Of a stretch of 64,000 nucleotides of DNA, positions 1-62,865 are shown one piece after another (within the stretch, counting starts at the first letter, position 1; each line of letters starts with the position of its first letter). Source of the DNA: Alentia gelatinosa (Eukaryota; Annelida; Polychaeta; Phyllodocida; Polynoidae); contig OX465592.1 in assembly GCA_950022655.1 (NCBI GenBank), positions 4,332,623 through 4,396,622 of the forward strand. The letters run 5' to 3'. A program made the position numbers and the translations under genes. The notes under the pieces are model-generated. The model had not been told where the DNA came from, did not search any database, and worked only from the letters and a program-made list of their open reading frames with translations.

Positions 1-127
1 CGCGGGAATATAGGGATACGATCCGATATTACAGGAGCAATGCTTTTTCAGTCGGATCGTTAAAGTAATCGTAAAAATAAAATTGCGATCCGATTATAGC
101 GAACGATACCACAAAAAGTGGAGCAAC

Positions 128-322
128 GGGGCCCAGAAGGCATTGCCTGCATAAACAGCCCTGCTATGGCAGGTACCTCTTTTAGGGAAATAGCAATGTC
201 ACAATGTGTCATGTGATTTGTGTTATTTACCTTGGTAACTGATGATATTTTGGTAAACCATATCAAAAGTCAATATGACTCTCATACTTTGTCAAAATCT
301 CTTTCAATACAAACAACTATTT
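128..322 (+). repeat. Dispersed repeat X, copy 1
   Basis: This stretch reappears as an inverted, diverged copy at 5521-5712. Shared blocks include the 'CTGCTATGGCAGG' palindrome-like motif and a long stretch around 'ACTGATGATATTTTGGTAAA'. No terminal repeat or target duplication could be defined. It is probably an ancient non-autonomous element. Confidence 0.6.
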
Positions 323-2121
323 TTCATTTATAAAATTTTGTATATTTTACCAGACCCTCTCGCGGGTAAACCAGCGTAAACATGGAGGTGTTACCCATAA
401 TCCACCAAAAATGGCGGGCGTTACCTGGCCTATGATATGAGTGAGCACATAGTCCAAACTTCCAGGCTAGTACGATCCTAGGTTATTAAACGGACCCCAG
501 AAAACATAGAGAATCCGCCCTCGTACTTTCGCTTTGTGCCCTCCAGAAGCCAATGTTGGTGTGTACGGCGAGCGGTTAGTGACTAATGGAGGGTGACCGT
601 ACTCCTAATCCCCCACCTACCCGATACAACGAGCAGGGTCAGCAGTCACTGAATCAAACCAAACATATTACTTTTAAAGTTTCAGAATGATTCATCGTAT
701 CCTTGGCACTGCACGTTTCAGCCTTACTTCCGTCCGCTTATCCAACACAACCTGCATTTCGTGGGCGCCAATTTTCTGGAAGAATTAATTGTCGAAGCAC
801 TCCAGGGCATAGCTATACCCATTGGAGAGTTGACCTAGGTTACTGTTCATCAACTTTAGGAAATTCAACTTTAATGCTTATTTAGGGGATTGCTTGATGT
901 TTCATATAAAGTATGTGCTATTACATTCAGAATATTCATATAAGGTATACTGAAAGTAACCTTTCCTATCTCTCAATGCCGAACTCTAACCGATGGATTT
1001 TAAATCAAACCGTTTCAAAATAGACCTTACTTTTAAATCAAACTCGAATTTTTCAAACAATAAGATTGAAATCTTATTTTGTCAACATCCCATTCTAGTA
1101 AATATGGTAGATCTTTCTCGATGTGGGCGTAAATAGTGTATTTTCATTAATCTTGTCGCTCTACACAATTCAATGACTATTCCCGATTCTGAGTAGGCCG
1201 TTTAAATAGCGATGATACGTATTCCCCCGTTTTATATATAAGTATCATATATACCGATTTATAGGGTTTACGTCTGAAAACAGTTTTCCGATATCTTCAA
1301 TAGAAGTTGTTAGACTTTGCAGTATTATCTATTATGGCATATCACCCGGCCCCGGCTCCCGACCGCTCTCTTTGATCTCAATCGGGTCGTTTTACGAAGT
1401 TATAAACGGAGGAGGTGTAATCGGGAAGAATTGCCATATCAATATATGATGGTATAAGACAGCGACATTATTATTATCGTGGATCAGATTAGCCAGAATC
1501 AGTGGTAGATATCTTATAGGATTTACACAGAGCACAACCACAGTGAACGGGTATTCCGTATTTACAGTAAATATTCTAGACATTGTTTAATTATCCACAC
1601 ATGTATCCAGGAATGAACACTTTGACTTGATGTTTGTTCTCGTGCCCAGTGGAGACGGACGCAGAGACCAGAGGGCGCCACTGCCGCATACTGCGCAGAG
1701 ACGATAGGTGGCGCCCCACTCTCACAACCGGAAGTGCAGCTACTCTGGCCACCAGAGGACATAGATTCTAGTACAGCCAGTTGTCGCCAGGGCCAGGGCA
1801 CACAGGCTCTCATACTGGGACTGTTTTGCGCTGCCATTTTAAGGTGGGAATTCCTACCTTCTTCCCAACATGCACCTGGAAAATGGCGGATCGCTGGTTC
1901 TAACCTCGTGTGTATTGCGACCCAGTAACCAGCAATATGATACAGTATCCCTCTTGTCAAACTGATCCTATAAATAGGACAGCCAACCATAAAATTCCAC
2001 TCACTAAAGGTGGCTGGCCACTCAGAGCCATGCTCTGTTAGACCTTCACGTACCGTAACCCGGAGGCGGCGCGGTGCGTGAACGGACTACAGAGGACACA
2101 GACGTGTGCTCTGGTGGAATC
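323..2121. other. No gene recognised; unique or old repeat DNA
   Basis: No open frame has a recognisable protein or a convincing splice context. The AT-rich part (900-1330) has short imperfect palindromes. A GC-richer part lies at 1625-1935 and is listed separately for CTCF-like words. A motif around 1380-1435 ('GTGTAATCGGGAAGAAT') recurs at 10905-10922, suggesting another old repeat. Confidence 0.4.
1658..1762 (+). promoter_or_regulatory. Possible CTCF-like motif cluster
   Basis: The sequence contains 'CCAGAGGGCGCCACTG', 'AGGTGGCGCC' and 'TGGCCACCAGAGG' within about 100 bp. These resemble the CTCF core (CCA-N-N-AG-G-GGC-G-C), which is conserved in bilaterians. This is motif resemblance only; the last word also lies in the arms of fold-back family T at 21.7-21.9 kb, so repeat ancestry is possible. 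Confidence 0.2.
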
Positions 2122-2207
2122 CCAATCTTCAAATGGGAAATCTTATGCCAGAAATGGAAATTTCAGTTATTTCTACTTATACGTTTCAAATTATATTCTC
2201 GTTGGCA
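2122..2207 (+). repeat. Repeat Z, fragment
   Basis: The block from 'CTTCAAATGGGAAATC' to the AT-rich end resembles the middle of the two longer copies at 22291-22620 and 36044-36371. Ends are missing. Confidence 0.5.
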
Positions 2208-2462
2208 TTGCTAGACATAGAATACATTTTAACCAAGCGAAACTCAGTAAACAGATTTTGCATTAGTTCCGATGTGGTTTTCATGAAAAATAATATTTAA
2301 TTGGGTCTATTACATAGCGTGCAGTTAAGTGTTATTTATTCCAGGAATATTTTGCAGTGTTTATCGTTTGCTGTTTTCCTATCTTAGTGGAAGCCATTTT
2401 CTTATAAGGCATTGAACCCACCTAGCAACGGACCTAAAAATTAAAGTAAAACTTATGACCTT

Positions 2463-2754
2463 TTAAAATACCCCAAATAAAGATATTTTCGCTGATCTTC
2501 TGGTAAGACTATCCTCTATGAAGATCACTTTAGGTAAAAAGAATACAACAAAGACCACGATAAGATCAATTCTTTCATCGGTTTTTCTTGTAAAAACACA
2601 GTGCGGTGCAGGGAGGTACGTTAAAACTAAGAACAATAAAAGAATCGATCGTATCGTGGTCTTTGTTGTATTCTCGTTACCTAGAGTGACTCGTCTTTAT
2701 GGAGGACGGTCTTACAAGACGATCAGGAAAATATCTTTTTTTTTGTGTTTTACC
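2463..2754. mobile_element. Fold-back element, ~100-bp arms
   Basis: The left half (about 2463-2577) is an imperfect reverse complement of the right half (about 2638-2754); for example 'CAACAAAGACCACGAT' faces 'ATCGTGGTCTTTGTTG'. The ~60-bp middle forms the loop. Open frames across it are by-products of the palindrome. No transposase; family not identified. Confidence 0.75.
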
Positions 2755-3220
2755 ACTTGCTTTAGGTCTGTTTCAAGGCGGGTTCGATCCTTCATAACCA
2801 AACGTCTTCTACCAAGAAAGAAAAAAGAGTAATTGATAAAAAATGAAAAAGAATTCCTGGAATTCTAAGGAACAGTTTAAAAACAGACTGACACTCCGAT
2901 TATGGTTACTATCGCCTGAGGTTAGTCCTAATCACAATCATTCAGTCATTATCGTTATTAGATTTAAAAACACCTCCCTGGCGTCCCCCGTCCCACCAGA
3001 GTCCTGAGTAGGTCCCTGAAGACAGTGGGGCCCTCTGGTCACGAACTGAGGTAACTAATGCACGTAGATGCTGGTGGTGATTATAGACCATCTTACCGAG
3101 GTGGTAGGCGAGTGTAACCATACAGGTGTTCCCTTAAAGGTGAATTTAGGCAAATAGTTCTCGGTGCTCTATGGAGAACCCTTTTGAGGGCATTTTGACA
3201 TAAAATCCCTGTCTGCTATG
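2755..3220. other. No feature recognised
   Basis: AT-rich, then moderately GC-rich DNA between a fold-back element and a large minisatellite. No coding signal, RNA gene or clear repeat was seen. Confidence 0.4.
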
Positions 3221-5097
3221 CCTACCCCTCCTCCTACCCCACCCCTCCACCTACCCCACCCCTCCACCTACCCCACCCCTCCACCTGCCCCACCCCTCCA
3301 CCTGCCCCACCCCTCCACCTGCCCCACCCCTCCTCCTACCCCACCCCTCCACCTACCCCACCCCTCCACCTACCCCACCCCTCCACCTACCCCACCCCTC
3401 CACCTGCCCCACCCCTCCACCTGCCCCACCCCTCCACCTGCCCCACCCCTCCACCTGCCCCACCCCTCCTCCTACCCCATCCCTCCTCCTACCCCACCCC
3501 TCCACCTGCCCCATCCCTCCTCCTACCCCACCCCTCCTCCTACCCCACCCCTCCACCTACCCCACCCCTCCACCTGCCCCACCCCTCCACCTGCCCCATC
3601 CCTCCTCCTACCCCATCCCTCCACCTGCCCCATCCCTCCTCCTACCCCACCCCTCCACCTACCCCACCCCTCCTCCTACCCCACCCCTCCACCTACCCCA
3701 CCCCTCCTCCTACCCCACCCCTCCTCCTACCCCACCCCTCCTCCTACCCCACCCCTCCACCTACCTCACCCCTCCACCTACCCCACCCCTCCTCCTACCC
3801 CACCCCTCCTCCTACCCCACCCCTCCTCCTACCCCACCCCTCCACCTACCCCACCCCTCCTCCTACCCCACCCCTCCTCCTACCCCACCCCTCCACCTAC
3901 CCCACCCCTCCTCCTACCCCACCCCTCCTCCTACCCCACCCCTCCACCTGCCCCACCCCTCCACCTACCTCACCCCTCCTCCTACCCCACCCCTCCTCCT
4001 ACCCCACCCCTCCACCTACCCCACCCCTCCTCCTATCCCGTCCCTCCACCTGCCCCACCCCTCCACCTGCCCCACCCCTCCACCTGCCCCACCCCTCCAC
4101 CTACCCCACCCCTCCTCCTACCCCACCCCTCCACCTACCCCACCCCTCCTCCTACCCCACCCCTCCACCTACCCCACCCCTCCTCCTACCCCACCCCTCC
4201 TCCTACCCCACCCCTCCTCCTACCCCACCCCTCCACCTACCCCACCCCTCCACCTACCCCACCCCTCCCCCTACCCCACCCCTCCTCCTACCCCACCCCA
4301 TCTCCTACCCCACCCCTCCTCCTACCCCACCCCTCCACCTACCCCACCCCTCCTCCTACCCCACCCCTCCTCCTACCCCACCCCTCCACCTACCCCACCC
4401 CTCCACCTACCCCACCCCTCCTCCTACCCCACCCCTCCACCTACCCCACCCCTCCTCCTTCCCCACCCCTCCACCTACCCCACCCCTCCTCCTACCCCAC
4501 CCCTCCTCCTACCCCACCCTTCCACCTACCCCACCCCTCCTCCTACCCCACCCCTCCTCCTACCCCACCCCTCCACCTACCCCACCCCTCCACCTACCCC
4601 ACCCCTCCACCTACCCCACCCCTCCTCCTACCCCACCCTCCTCCTACCCCACCCCTCCACCTGCCCCATCCCTCCTCCTACCCCACCCCTCCACCTGCCC
4701 CATCCCTCCTCCTACCCCATCCCTCCACCTGCCCCATCCCTCCTCCTACCCCACCCCTCCACCTACCCCACCCCTCCTCCTACCCCACCCCTCCACCTAC
4801 CCCACCCCTCCTCCTACCCCACCCCTCCTCCTACCCCACCCCTCCACCTACCCCACCCCTCCACCTACCCCACCCCTCCTCCTTCCCCACCCCTCCTCCT
4901 ACCCCACCCCTCCACCTGCCCCATCCCTCCTCCTACCCCACCCCTCCACCTGCCCCATCCCTCCTCCTACCCCACCCCTCCTCCTGCCCCATCCCTCCTC
5001 CTACCCCACCCCTCCACCTGCCCCATCCCTCCTCCTACCCCACCCCTCCACCTACCCCACCCCTCCACCTACCCCACCCCTCCACCTACCCCACCCC
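3221..5097 (+). repeat. 17-bp minisatellite, about 110 copies
   Basis: The unit is CCCCACCCCTCCNCCTA with variants (CCACCT/CCTCCT, CCTA/CCTG, ACCCC/ATCCC). The + strand is nearly pure C/T/A without stop words, so it stays open for 665 codons. Because 17 is not a multiple of 3, three units make a 17-residue Pro-rich period that cycles through all frames. This is an artefact, not a mucin-like gene. The G-rich strand could form G-quadruplexes. Confidence 0.97.
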
Positions 5098-5330
5098 TCC
5101 TCACTGTGATACAGGCTTCAGTCCCTGTACCCCTCCACCTACTCCACCCCTCCTCACTGTGATACAGGCTCCAGTCCCTGTACCCCTCCACCTACCCCAC
5201 CCCTCCTCACTGTGATACAGGCTTCAGTCCCTGTACCCCTCCACCTACCCCACCCATCCTCACCATGATACAGGCTCCAGTCCCTGTACCCCTCCACCTG
5301 CCCCACCCTTCCTCAACGTGATACAGGGAC
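5098..5330 (+). repeat. 53-bp higher-order repeat next to the 17-mer array
   Basis: 'GATACAGG' recurs at 5108, 5161, 5214, 5267 and 5320, an exact 53-bp spacing. Each unit contains 17-mer material ('CCCCTCCACCTACCCCACCC') plus a new ~25-bp insert ('CACTGTGATACAGGCT'). It looks like an edge of the array that acquired unique sequence and was re-amplified. Confidence 0.93.
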
Positions 5331-5520
5331 TGGTCAAATTGGTAATATGTGTTGGGTTTCTGGCACTTTTTAGCGCCACCATGCCCATATGCAGATATAT
5401 TGACCACTGTTCAGGGTATCTGTTGCCATAGCCAGGCATTCCCCTGGCTATGGCAGGAAGATGCCTCCAGGCATCTTTGAGGTATCATTGGTACTTATAA
5501 ACGAAATTCAATAGATAAAA

Positions 5521-5712
5521 ATATAATTGTTTGAATCAAAAGAACTTTTGACAAAGTATGAGAGCCATATTGACCTTTGATTTGGTAAAGCAAAATATCA
5601 TCAGTAACCAAGGTGAATTATCCAAATCACATGACATTGCTATTTCATAAAAAAAGGTGCCTGCCGTAGCAGGGTCGTTTGTGCAGGTGATGCTTGCTCT
5701 ACAATGCTGAGC
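5521..5712 (-). repeat. Dispersed repeat X, copy 2 (inverted)
   Basis: Reverse complement of 128-322 with scattered substitutions and small indels. The two copies flank the 17-bp minisatellite in opposite orientation, but at unequal distance, so a single composite element is not indicated. Confidence 0.6.
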
Positions 5713-6165
5713 AGGGGAACTGGGTGCTGCAGGGAAAGGGTTAATATTGAATTATACTATTTGCTTCTATAGGAATCTATCCACTAATCATTCTGTACAC
5801 TTTCCCCTCGTGTGGCCCTTTATTTGAAACTGAATATCTCACATACTCAGGTCCAAATACCAGTAGAATGTGTTTTATCTTTGTTATTAGAGCGCCATTT
5901 CCTGTTTAGTTTTGCATTTCAACAGAAGAAATAACTTTTGATGTGGGATTCTTTTCATAAAGCCTTATTTATACTGGGGTAAACGGTCCGACGGTGGAAC
6001 ATTGATATAATCTACATTGAATGAATACTTACTTCAGAGTACATGATGATTCGACCTCATTTTGGATGGGTCTTTCTGTTTTTCAGGAATCTCCTGAAAT
6101 ATCAGAATCACCGGGTAGCTGTTTCTAGGTGCTCTTTCTTTTTCCTATGGAAACTTCGTATTTGG
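5713..6165. other. No feature recognised
   Basis: AT-rich DNA without a plausible coding exon, RNA gene or recognisable repeat. Confidence 0.4.
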
Positions 6166-6482
6166 CGGTAAAAGATCGACATTAAACGATGGTTTTGTGG
6201 ACAGGTGGCAGTAAACCATGAGTGTTTGACGCGTCGTAATACAGAGCGTATTGCGTATTTTCTTAAACCCAGGAATTGGCATATTATAGAATATAACAAT
6301 AAGGATTATTCCCTTGCTTTAGACCACAAATGGATTATTTTCTTATACCATGGCTTTGAGGCCGTATACCACAGATCTGAATCTGTATACCACAGTTATG
6401 GTATCTGACAGGTTTTATATAATGGGGTCGTGGTTTACTGAACCCCATAGATTTCCAATGGGAATGTGTATACCATGGATAG
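6166..6482 (+). mobile_element. Family B fold-back element copy
   Basis: It starts with 'AAACGATGGTTTTGTGGACA' and holds the family hallmark of paired 'TATACCATGG'/'CCGTATACCACAG' words and 'TTTGACGCGTCGTAATAC'. Related copies lie at 9735-9900 (inverted), 24045-24205, 34120-34180, 35400-35830, 57185-57232 and 59035-59350. No coding capacity. Confidence 0.6.
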
Positions 6483-6770
6483 TAAGGCCTGGCGTCCACC
6501 TTCTATAATATGGCTCCGATATGGTCTGAGATGGACCTCCCGATAAAGAATCAAAATCGCGTCGGAAGGCCCCCTAATAACAGGGCAGTTGACCACGTTT
6601 CTGTGATTAAACACTGATAAAAAACCCATACAATGCGTGGTGGATTGGCATTTCTAGACATATGTCTACGATTTTGCACCTTCCCGATATGTCTCCCATA
6701 TTGACCTTTTGTATCGGAACCATATTGGTAGGTCTAAATCTTTATCGTAGTAGGTGGACGCCAGGCCTTA
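6483..6770 (+). mobile_element. MITE R, 288 bp, complete
   Basis: Terminal inverted repeats read TAAGGCCTGGCGTCCACC and its complement GGTGGACGCCAGGCCTTA. A copy of the same length lies at 17158-17445 and is about 90% identical by eye; a fragment is at 29345-29400. The interior also pairs partly ('CTACGATTTTG' region). A non-autonomous DNA transposon; superfamily unknown. Confidence 0.9.
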
Positions 6771-6950
6771 ACTTCAATCAACAACATTTGGGATATAACG
6801 GAAGTACACAAAAGATTGGGAAGCGTCCACTTTCTCCCGATAAACTGCACATTCTGTGAGATGGTGAGGCTCAGGATAATTCCAATGTTATGGGATTTCT
6901 CTGAAAATATAGTGAATCAGTTAACGGAATGTTTTGGAAAGGGGGAGTCC
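6771..6950. other. Spacer before the (CA)n tract
   Basis: No recognisable feature. It separates MITE R from the microsatellite upstream of the candidate promoter. Confidence 0.3.
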
Positions 6951-58375
<51,425 letters not shown>

Positions 58376-58978
58376 CCGCCATTATTGAGTTCATATCAAC
58401 CTGGAATGGAACTATTTTATACTCTTCTCACACCCGCTGCGGATTCGTTTCCGGCTTGCTGCTTCTCGTGACGGGACTCTGCACGCTTTCAAAATGGCGA
58501 CGATGTGCAGAGCTATTGTAAAGCCCGCTGGAGGGCGCCACCACTCAGTCTTTCATGTTGCAGACGACATTTTTAAGGTGCCTCTCATGTTGCCGCCAAA
58601 AATGATCGCCGCTCACCTTTGTTTAATAAGTTGGGATGGGAAATGTTGAATCTGTTCTACATACCATAGTTCACTAAAACAATTCTACCGCATTAACACT
58701 TTCATTAAACACATCTTTATCAAACATATTTATGGTAGTATTTTTTCCCCTGGAATATTGTTGAAAATCGTGTTCATTATTACAACATGGTAAATTTATA
58801 CTGTATTTGAATTTCGGTGCTTTTTATGATGTCTTACCTTGAATGGTATCGCAGTACCTCTTTGTAGAGAAGGGATCTGCCGTTCTGTGATTAGATGCCG
58901 CGATGCCTTTGTCTCATATAAACCTATTGTTCATGTCATAACTATATTTCTTAATAAAATGATATAACGACACTTGGC
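58376..58978 (+). other. 3' UTR of the calmodulin-like gene
   Basis: About 600 nt from the stop to the predicted cleavage region. No further splice pattern is evident. 'CTGGAGGGCGCCACCACTC' near 58530 is a CTCF-like word but within the transcript. Confidence 0.6.
58953..58958 (+). terminator. AATAAA polyadenylation signal
   Basis: Canonical AATAAA, 578 nt after the stop, followed within ~25 nt by 'CACTTGGCTTTTGCGTTTG', a GT/T-rich downstream element. This is the first exact AATAAA after the stop noticed on the + strand. Confidence 0.7.
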
Positions 58979-59034
58979 TTTTGCGTTTGAATACTAACAT
59001 TACTGAGATAATTTCCTAGAAGCATATGATCTAG

Positions 59035-59350
59035 TAAGATCTGTTGTAAATGTATGGGGACTCAGTAAACCACTACCCATTGTAAAAAACCTGTCAGATA
59101 CTATAACTGTGGTATACGGATTCAAACCTGTGGTATATGGCCTCAAAACCATGGTATATGGGAAAAATAGTCCCTTTTGCTATAGAGCAAAGAAATAGTT
59201 CCTAATGTTATACCCGTTAATATGGCAATTACTGGGTTTAATTTATTCGAAAAGATGGATAATAAATGCAACAAACGATGATTTTGTGGACAGGCAGCTC
59301 TGTCTCTCGTGGTTTACGGCCGCCTGTCCACAAAACCATTGATAATTGTC
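59035..59350 (+). mobile_element. Family B copy, most complete
   Basis: 'ATGTATGGGGACTCAGTAAA', paired 'ACTGTGGTATACGG'/'CCATGGTATATGG', 'GCTATAGAGCAAAGAAATAG', then a hairpin 'ACGATGATTTTGTGGACAGG' facing 'GCCTGTCCACAAAACCATTG'. Defines the order of parts for the family. Confidence 0.75.
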
Positions 59351-59650
59351 TATTGATACCACTCTAGTACAATGGAATCTTTATCAATGTTAATGGCCAT
59401 CAACAGGTGTCAGCAGTCTCATTGTATTCTCAAAACCTGCCAAGGAACTTCGACACTTTTATGGTAAGACTGAAGGTAGAACAGTTGTGAGGTGAGCAAC
59501 TTGTATTTAAATTGGAGACTTGGCTAGTAACAAACGTGTGCACTCATGAGTAAGTGCAAATACCGCAGTAATCAATCTTTAGAATAAGGTGGAATACATA
59601 CACAATATTATTTTGATCTGTTGTCCATCCTGTAACCTTGTGGTAGTTCA
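59351..59650. other. No feature recognised
   Basis: Unremarkable DNA downstream of family B. Confidence 0.3.
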
Positions 59651-60672
59651 TCTAAATTCAAAGTTAAAGTGTGGGTGTAGGACAGAGTGAGGTGTGGATA
59701 CAGGACAGAGTTGGGTGTGGGTGTAGGAGAGAATGAGGTGTGGGTGTAGGAGAGAGTGGGGTCTGGGTGTAGGACAGAGTGGGGCATATGTGTAGGACAA
59801 AGTTGGGTGAGGGTGTAGGATAGAGTGGTGTGTGATATAGGACAGAGTGGGGCATGGGTGTAGGACAGAGTGGGGTGTAGGTGTAGGACAGGTCGGGGTG
59901 TGGGTATAGGACAGAGTGCAGTGTGGGTGTATGAGAGAGTGGGGTGTTGGTGTAGGACAGAGTGAGGTGAGGGTGTATGACAGAATGGGGTGTGGGTGTA
60001 TGACAGAGTGGGGTGTGGGTGTAGGACAGAGTGGGGTGTGGGTGTAGGACAAAGTGGGGTGTGGGTGTAGGACAGAGTGGGGTATAAGTGTAGGACAGAG
60101 TGGGGTGTAGGTGTAGGACAGAGTGGGGTGTGGGTGTAGGACAGAGTGGGGTATAAGTGTAGGACAGAGTGGGGTGTAGGTGTAGGACAGAGTGGGTTAT
60201 GGGTGTAGGACAGAGTGGGGTGTGGGTGTAGGACAGAGTGGGATGTGGGTATAGGACAGAGTGAGGTGAGGGTGTAGGACAGAGTGGGGTGTGGGTATAG
60301 GACAGAGTGGGTGTGGGTATAGGGCAGAGTGGGTGTAGGACAGAGTGGGGTGTGGGTGTAGGACAGAGTGGGTTATGGGTGTAGGACAGAGTGGGGTGTG
60401 GGTGTAGGACACAGTGGGGTGTGGGTGTAGGACAGAGTGAGGTGATGGTGTAGGAGAGAGTGGCGGGTGGGTGTGGGACAGAGTGGGAGGTGGGTATAGG
60501 AGAGAGTGAGGTGTAGGTGTAGGACAGATTGAGGTGTGGGTATTGGGCAGAGTGGGGTGTGGGTATAGGACAGAGAGGGGTGTGGGTGTAGGACAGGGTG
60601 GGGTGTGGGTGTAGGACAAACTGGGGTGTGGGTGTAGGACAGAGTGGGGTGTGAGTGTAGGACAAAATGGGG
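59651..60672 (+). repeat. 23-bp minisatellite, ~43 copies
   Basis: Unit 'GGTGTAGGACAGAGTGGGGT' plus 'GTG'. The minus strand is open for 333 codons and reads a 23-residue His/Pro/Thr-rich period that cycles through frames; not a gene. Confidence 0.97.
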
Positions 60673-60679
60673 TATGGGC

Positions 60680-60755
60680 AGTTTGAACATGCTATACGCT
60701 ATTAGATCAACTATCCCTCTGTAAATAGTGCTTTTCACATAGTAAAACCCATGCT
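60680..60755 (+). repeat. 76-bp direct repeat, left copy
   Basis: From 'AGTTTGAACATGCTATACGC' to 'AGTAAAACCCATGCT'. The right copy at 62347-62422 is identical over 76 bp. The ~1.59 kb between them has no recognised coding region. Confidence 0.95.
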
Positions 60756-61154
60756 ATGATCTTCAAACTTACAGAGGATATAGTTAATAAGTAGTACTAC
60801 ATTTTTAAACACTGTAAAGGAGATTCAGCGGTCTCCGCACTTGTACTGTAATAAAACTGTTGTGAGACTGGTGTGAGACTGTTTTATAACAGTCGTGGAA
60901 CTGTTGGGAGACTTGAACTCTGCAAATTAAGCATATCCTCTCATATCCCCCAATAACTAATCTACAAATGAGTTACATTTTCACTGGCCGAGTCTGACAG
61001 TGACTGACACTGTGGCAGTGACAAGCTTAATTATGGACATTATTGTCATTATTTTGAGGTAAAACTAATTCAGTTTCCTTTCTAACTTACTTTGTACCGA
61101 TTCTCTCGATATACTAGCGTTTTTCTCTTTATACAAAAAAACACAAGACTAACA
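60756..61154. other. No feature recognised
   Basis: Start of the segment between the 76-bp direct repeats. 'GTGACTGACACTGTGGCAGT' is a small repeat; no gene seen. Confidence 0.35.
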
Positions 61155-61240
61155 TTGCCAGTGAAGGGGTTCGAACACCCAATCTACAGATTTCGAGATT
61201 TATGTCAAACCACTTCGCCACAAACTCGGTTACTACTAGA
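61155..61240 (-). mobile_element. tRNA-like sequence (SINE head or tRNA pseudogene)
   Basis: On the minus strand a box A-like 'TGGCGAAGTGG' and a box B-like 'TGTTCGAACCC' lie ~40 nt apart. The anticodon stem ('AATCT'/'AGATT') encloses 10 rather than 7 nt and the acceptor stem does not pair, so it is not a functional tRNA gene as read here. Confidence 0.5.
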
Positions 61241-62346
61241 CAGCTTCAAGTCTCTATATAATTGCTTTTGATAATATTTGTGTTTTTTTCTTTAGTACTT
61301 CGAGGTAATTTCGTAATTCACTTGTGTATTCTGCTACTGAAAACAAATTTCAAACAATCTCCCTCCATGGAGTTCAGGGGAATTCATAACTAAACCTCTG
61401 CAGGTGAGTGGTATTCTGCTTCGTACATTATCCACTAGATGGTGCTACAGGCACGAATTACCACTCTTTAAGGCATTTTTAGTTGAATCAGTTGTAATAG
61501 AAATATTAACAATTTCATTGGAACGAAACCTCTTGGGTTTGTTGGGAAATATTTTTCTTCTGCAGCACAGCAATTATCTATTCGATAGTATGTTTATTTG
61601 TATGAAAAATTAAGGTTTAGGTACTAGCACAATGCAAAATTTGAGCAACCTCCCCAAATGAAAAATTAATTCTGAGCGTACAATCAGTGGTAGGGCATTA
61701 ACTATGCATCATCATTGAACATTTATATGTCATATATCATACACCAAGATGCTATTCTTATACTTTTGATATAAATATGTTTTTGATTGATGTAAAAAAA
61801 AAAAAAATCATATTGTTTCAAAAATTAATTTCATCAATTCAAATATGATTATGATCAATAAATTGCACTGGACCTAAATGGGATCACACTACACTATTTT
61901 TATAACCCATCGATAATTTTACTATATTGTATTTTCTGTGCTTAATACTATTCCAAAGAGAAGTCACAGTGAAAATCAGTTATTTTCGATTTTGAGACAA
62001 TTAATCGGGAAATCTAAAACAAAACTAGTATTGCCATGTCCTGCTTGAAATTCCCTATCCAACAGTGAAAAAATAATTCAAAAATTCCCATCCGTTACTG
62101 AGATATCAACGAAAATGTGATTCTTAAAAGTGGAGATGTTTTGGCCAAACGTCTTTCGCTGGTTCGGTTTTGATTTTGTCAATGTGTCCTCAGGTACCAG
62201 ATCACACATTTCGTTGGTTTTCAGCTAACTTTCGTCTGGTACCCTTCCACACTGAAGCGATGCTGGAAACCTCATGCCAGATTTTGTCACCAGGTGGCTA
62301 TACCTGTAGTATTTCACTGTAGGCCTATGAGGATAGACATGGTACA
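61241..62346. other. No feature recognised
   Basis: AT-rich DNA without supported exon or repeat. It ends at the right copy of the 76-bp direct repeat. Confidence 0.4.
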
Positions 62347-62422
62347 AGTTTGAACATGCTATACGCTATTAGATCAACTATCCCTCTGTAAATAGTGCTT
62401 TTCACATAGTAAAACCCATGCT
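62347..62422 (+). repeat. 76-bp direct repeat, right copy
   Basis: Identical to 60680-60755. It runs directly into a family V fragment. Confidence 0.95.
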
Positions 62423-62600
62423 TAGAGCCTTGAGAATCCACTGGCGTGCAAAACATGTACATCAATGCAACACAAAGGTACCTATAATCTCAATGATGCC
62501 ACCTAGCGGGGATACTTTGTACTTGGCACCCCAGTGGCTTTAATTGGATTGGAATACAAAATACCACTTAGAGAGTGTGAGCTCTTATGAGAGGGGTGCC
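62422..62600. mobile_element. Family V fragment
   Basis: 'CTTAGAGCCTTGAGAATCCA', 'TGATGCCACCTAGCGGGGAT' and 'CTCTTATGAGAGGGGTGC' match 23540-23830; the outer left arm is missing, replaced by the 76-bp repeat. Confidence 0.8.
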
Positions 62601-62784
62601 CAGACCATCTATCCAAGAAACACGACTCATTCACCAGATTCGTGGACGCTCATCGTTTTTCAACCCACCCACCCACTTTTGCGCTACGGCATAGTCATAC
62701 ATTATTCTGTCCCGGAAAAATATTTGTTGATACATTTTCCACCAAAGAAATATCGGCATCAGTTAATTTTCATCTGATACCCCA

Positions 62785-62865
62785 TTTTCCATTGGCCAAG
62801 TATTCGTTACTGATCTGTAGTGAGGAACCACCAACGCTAGAACGGTGAATGGAAACAGACATGCA
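62785..62865. repeat. Family G fragment
   Basis: 'CCATTTTCCATTGGCCAAGT' and 'GGTGAATGGAAACAGACATG' as in the 18.2-18.7 kb cluster. Confidence 0.65.

Noticed and set aside
3218..5215. 665-codon proline-rich open frame
   Set aside because: It is the 17-bp minisatellite read through all frames; no start context, no splice sites, no non-repeat coding part.
59648..60738. Minus-strand frames up to 333 codons rich in His, Pro, Thr
   Set aside because: Produced by the 23-bp minisatellite; the peptide period equals the unit length and cycles through frames.
61155..61240. Functional tRNA gene on the minus strand
   Set aside because: Box A and B-like words are present, but the anticodon loop would have 10 nt and the acceptor arm does not pair.
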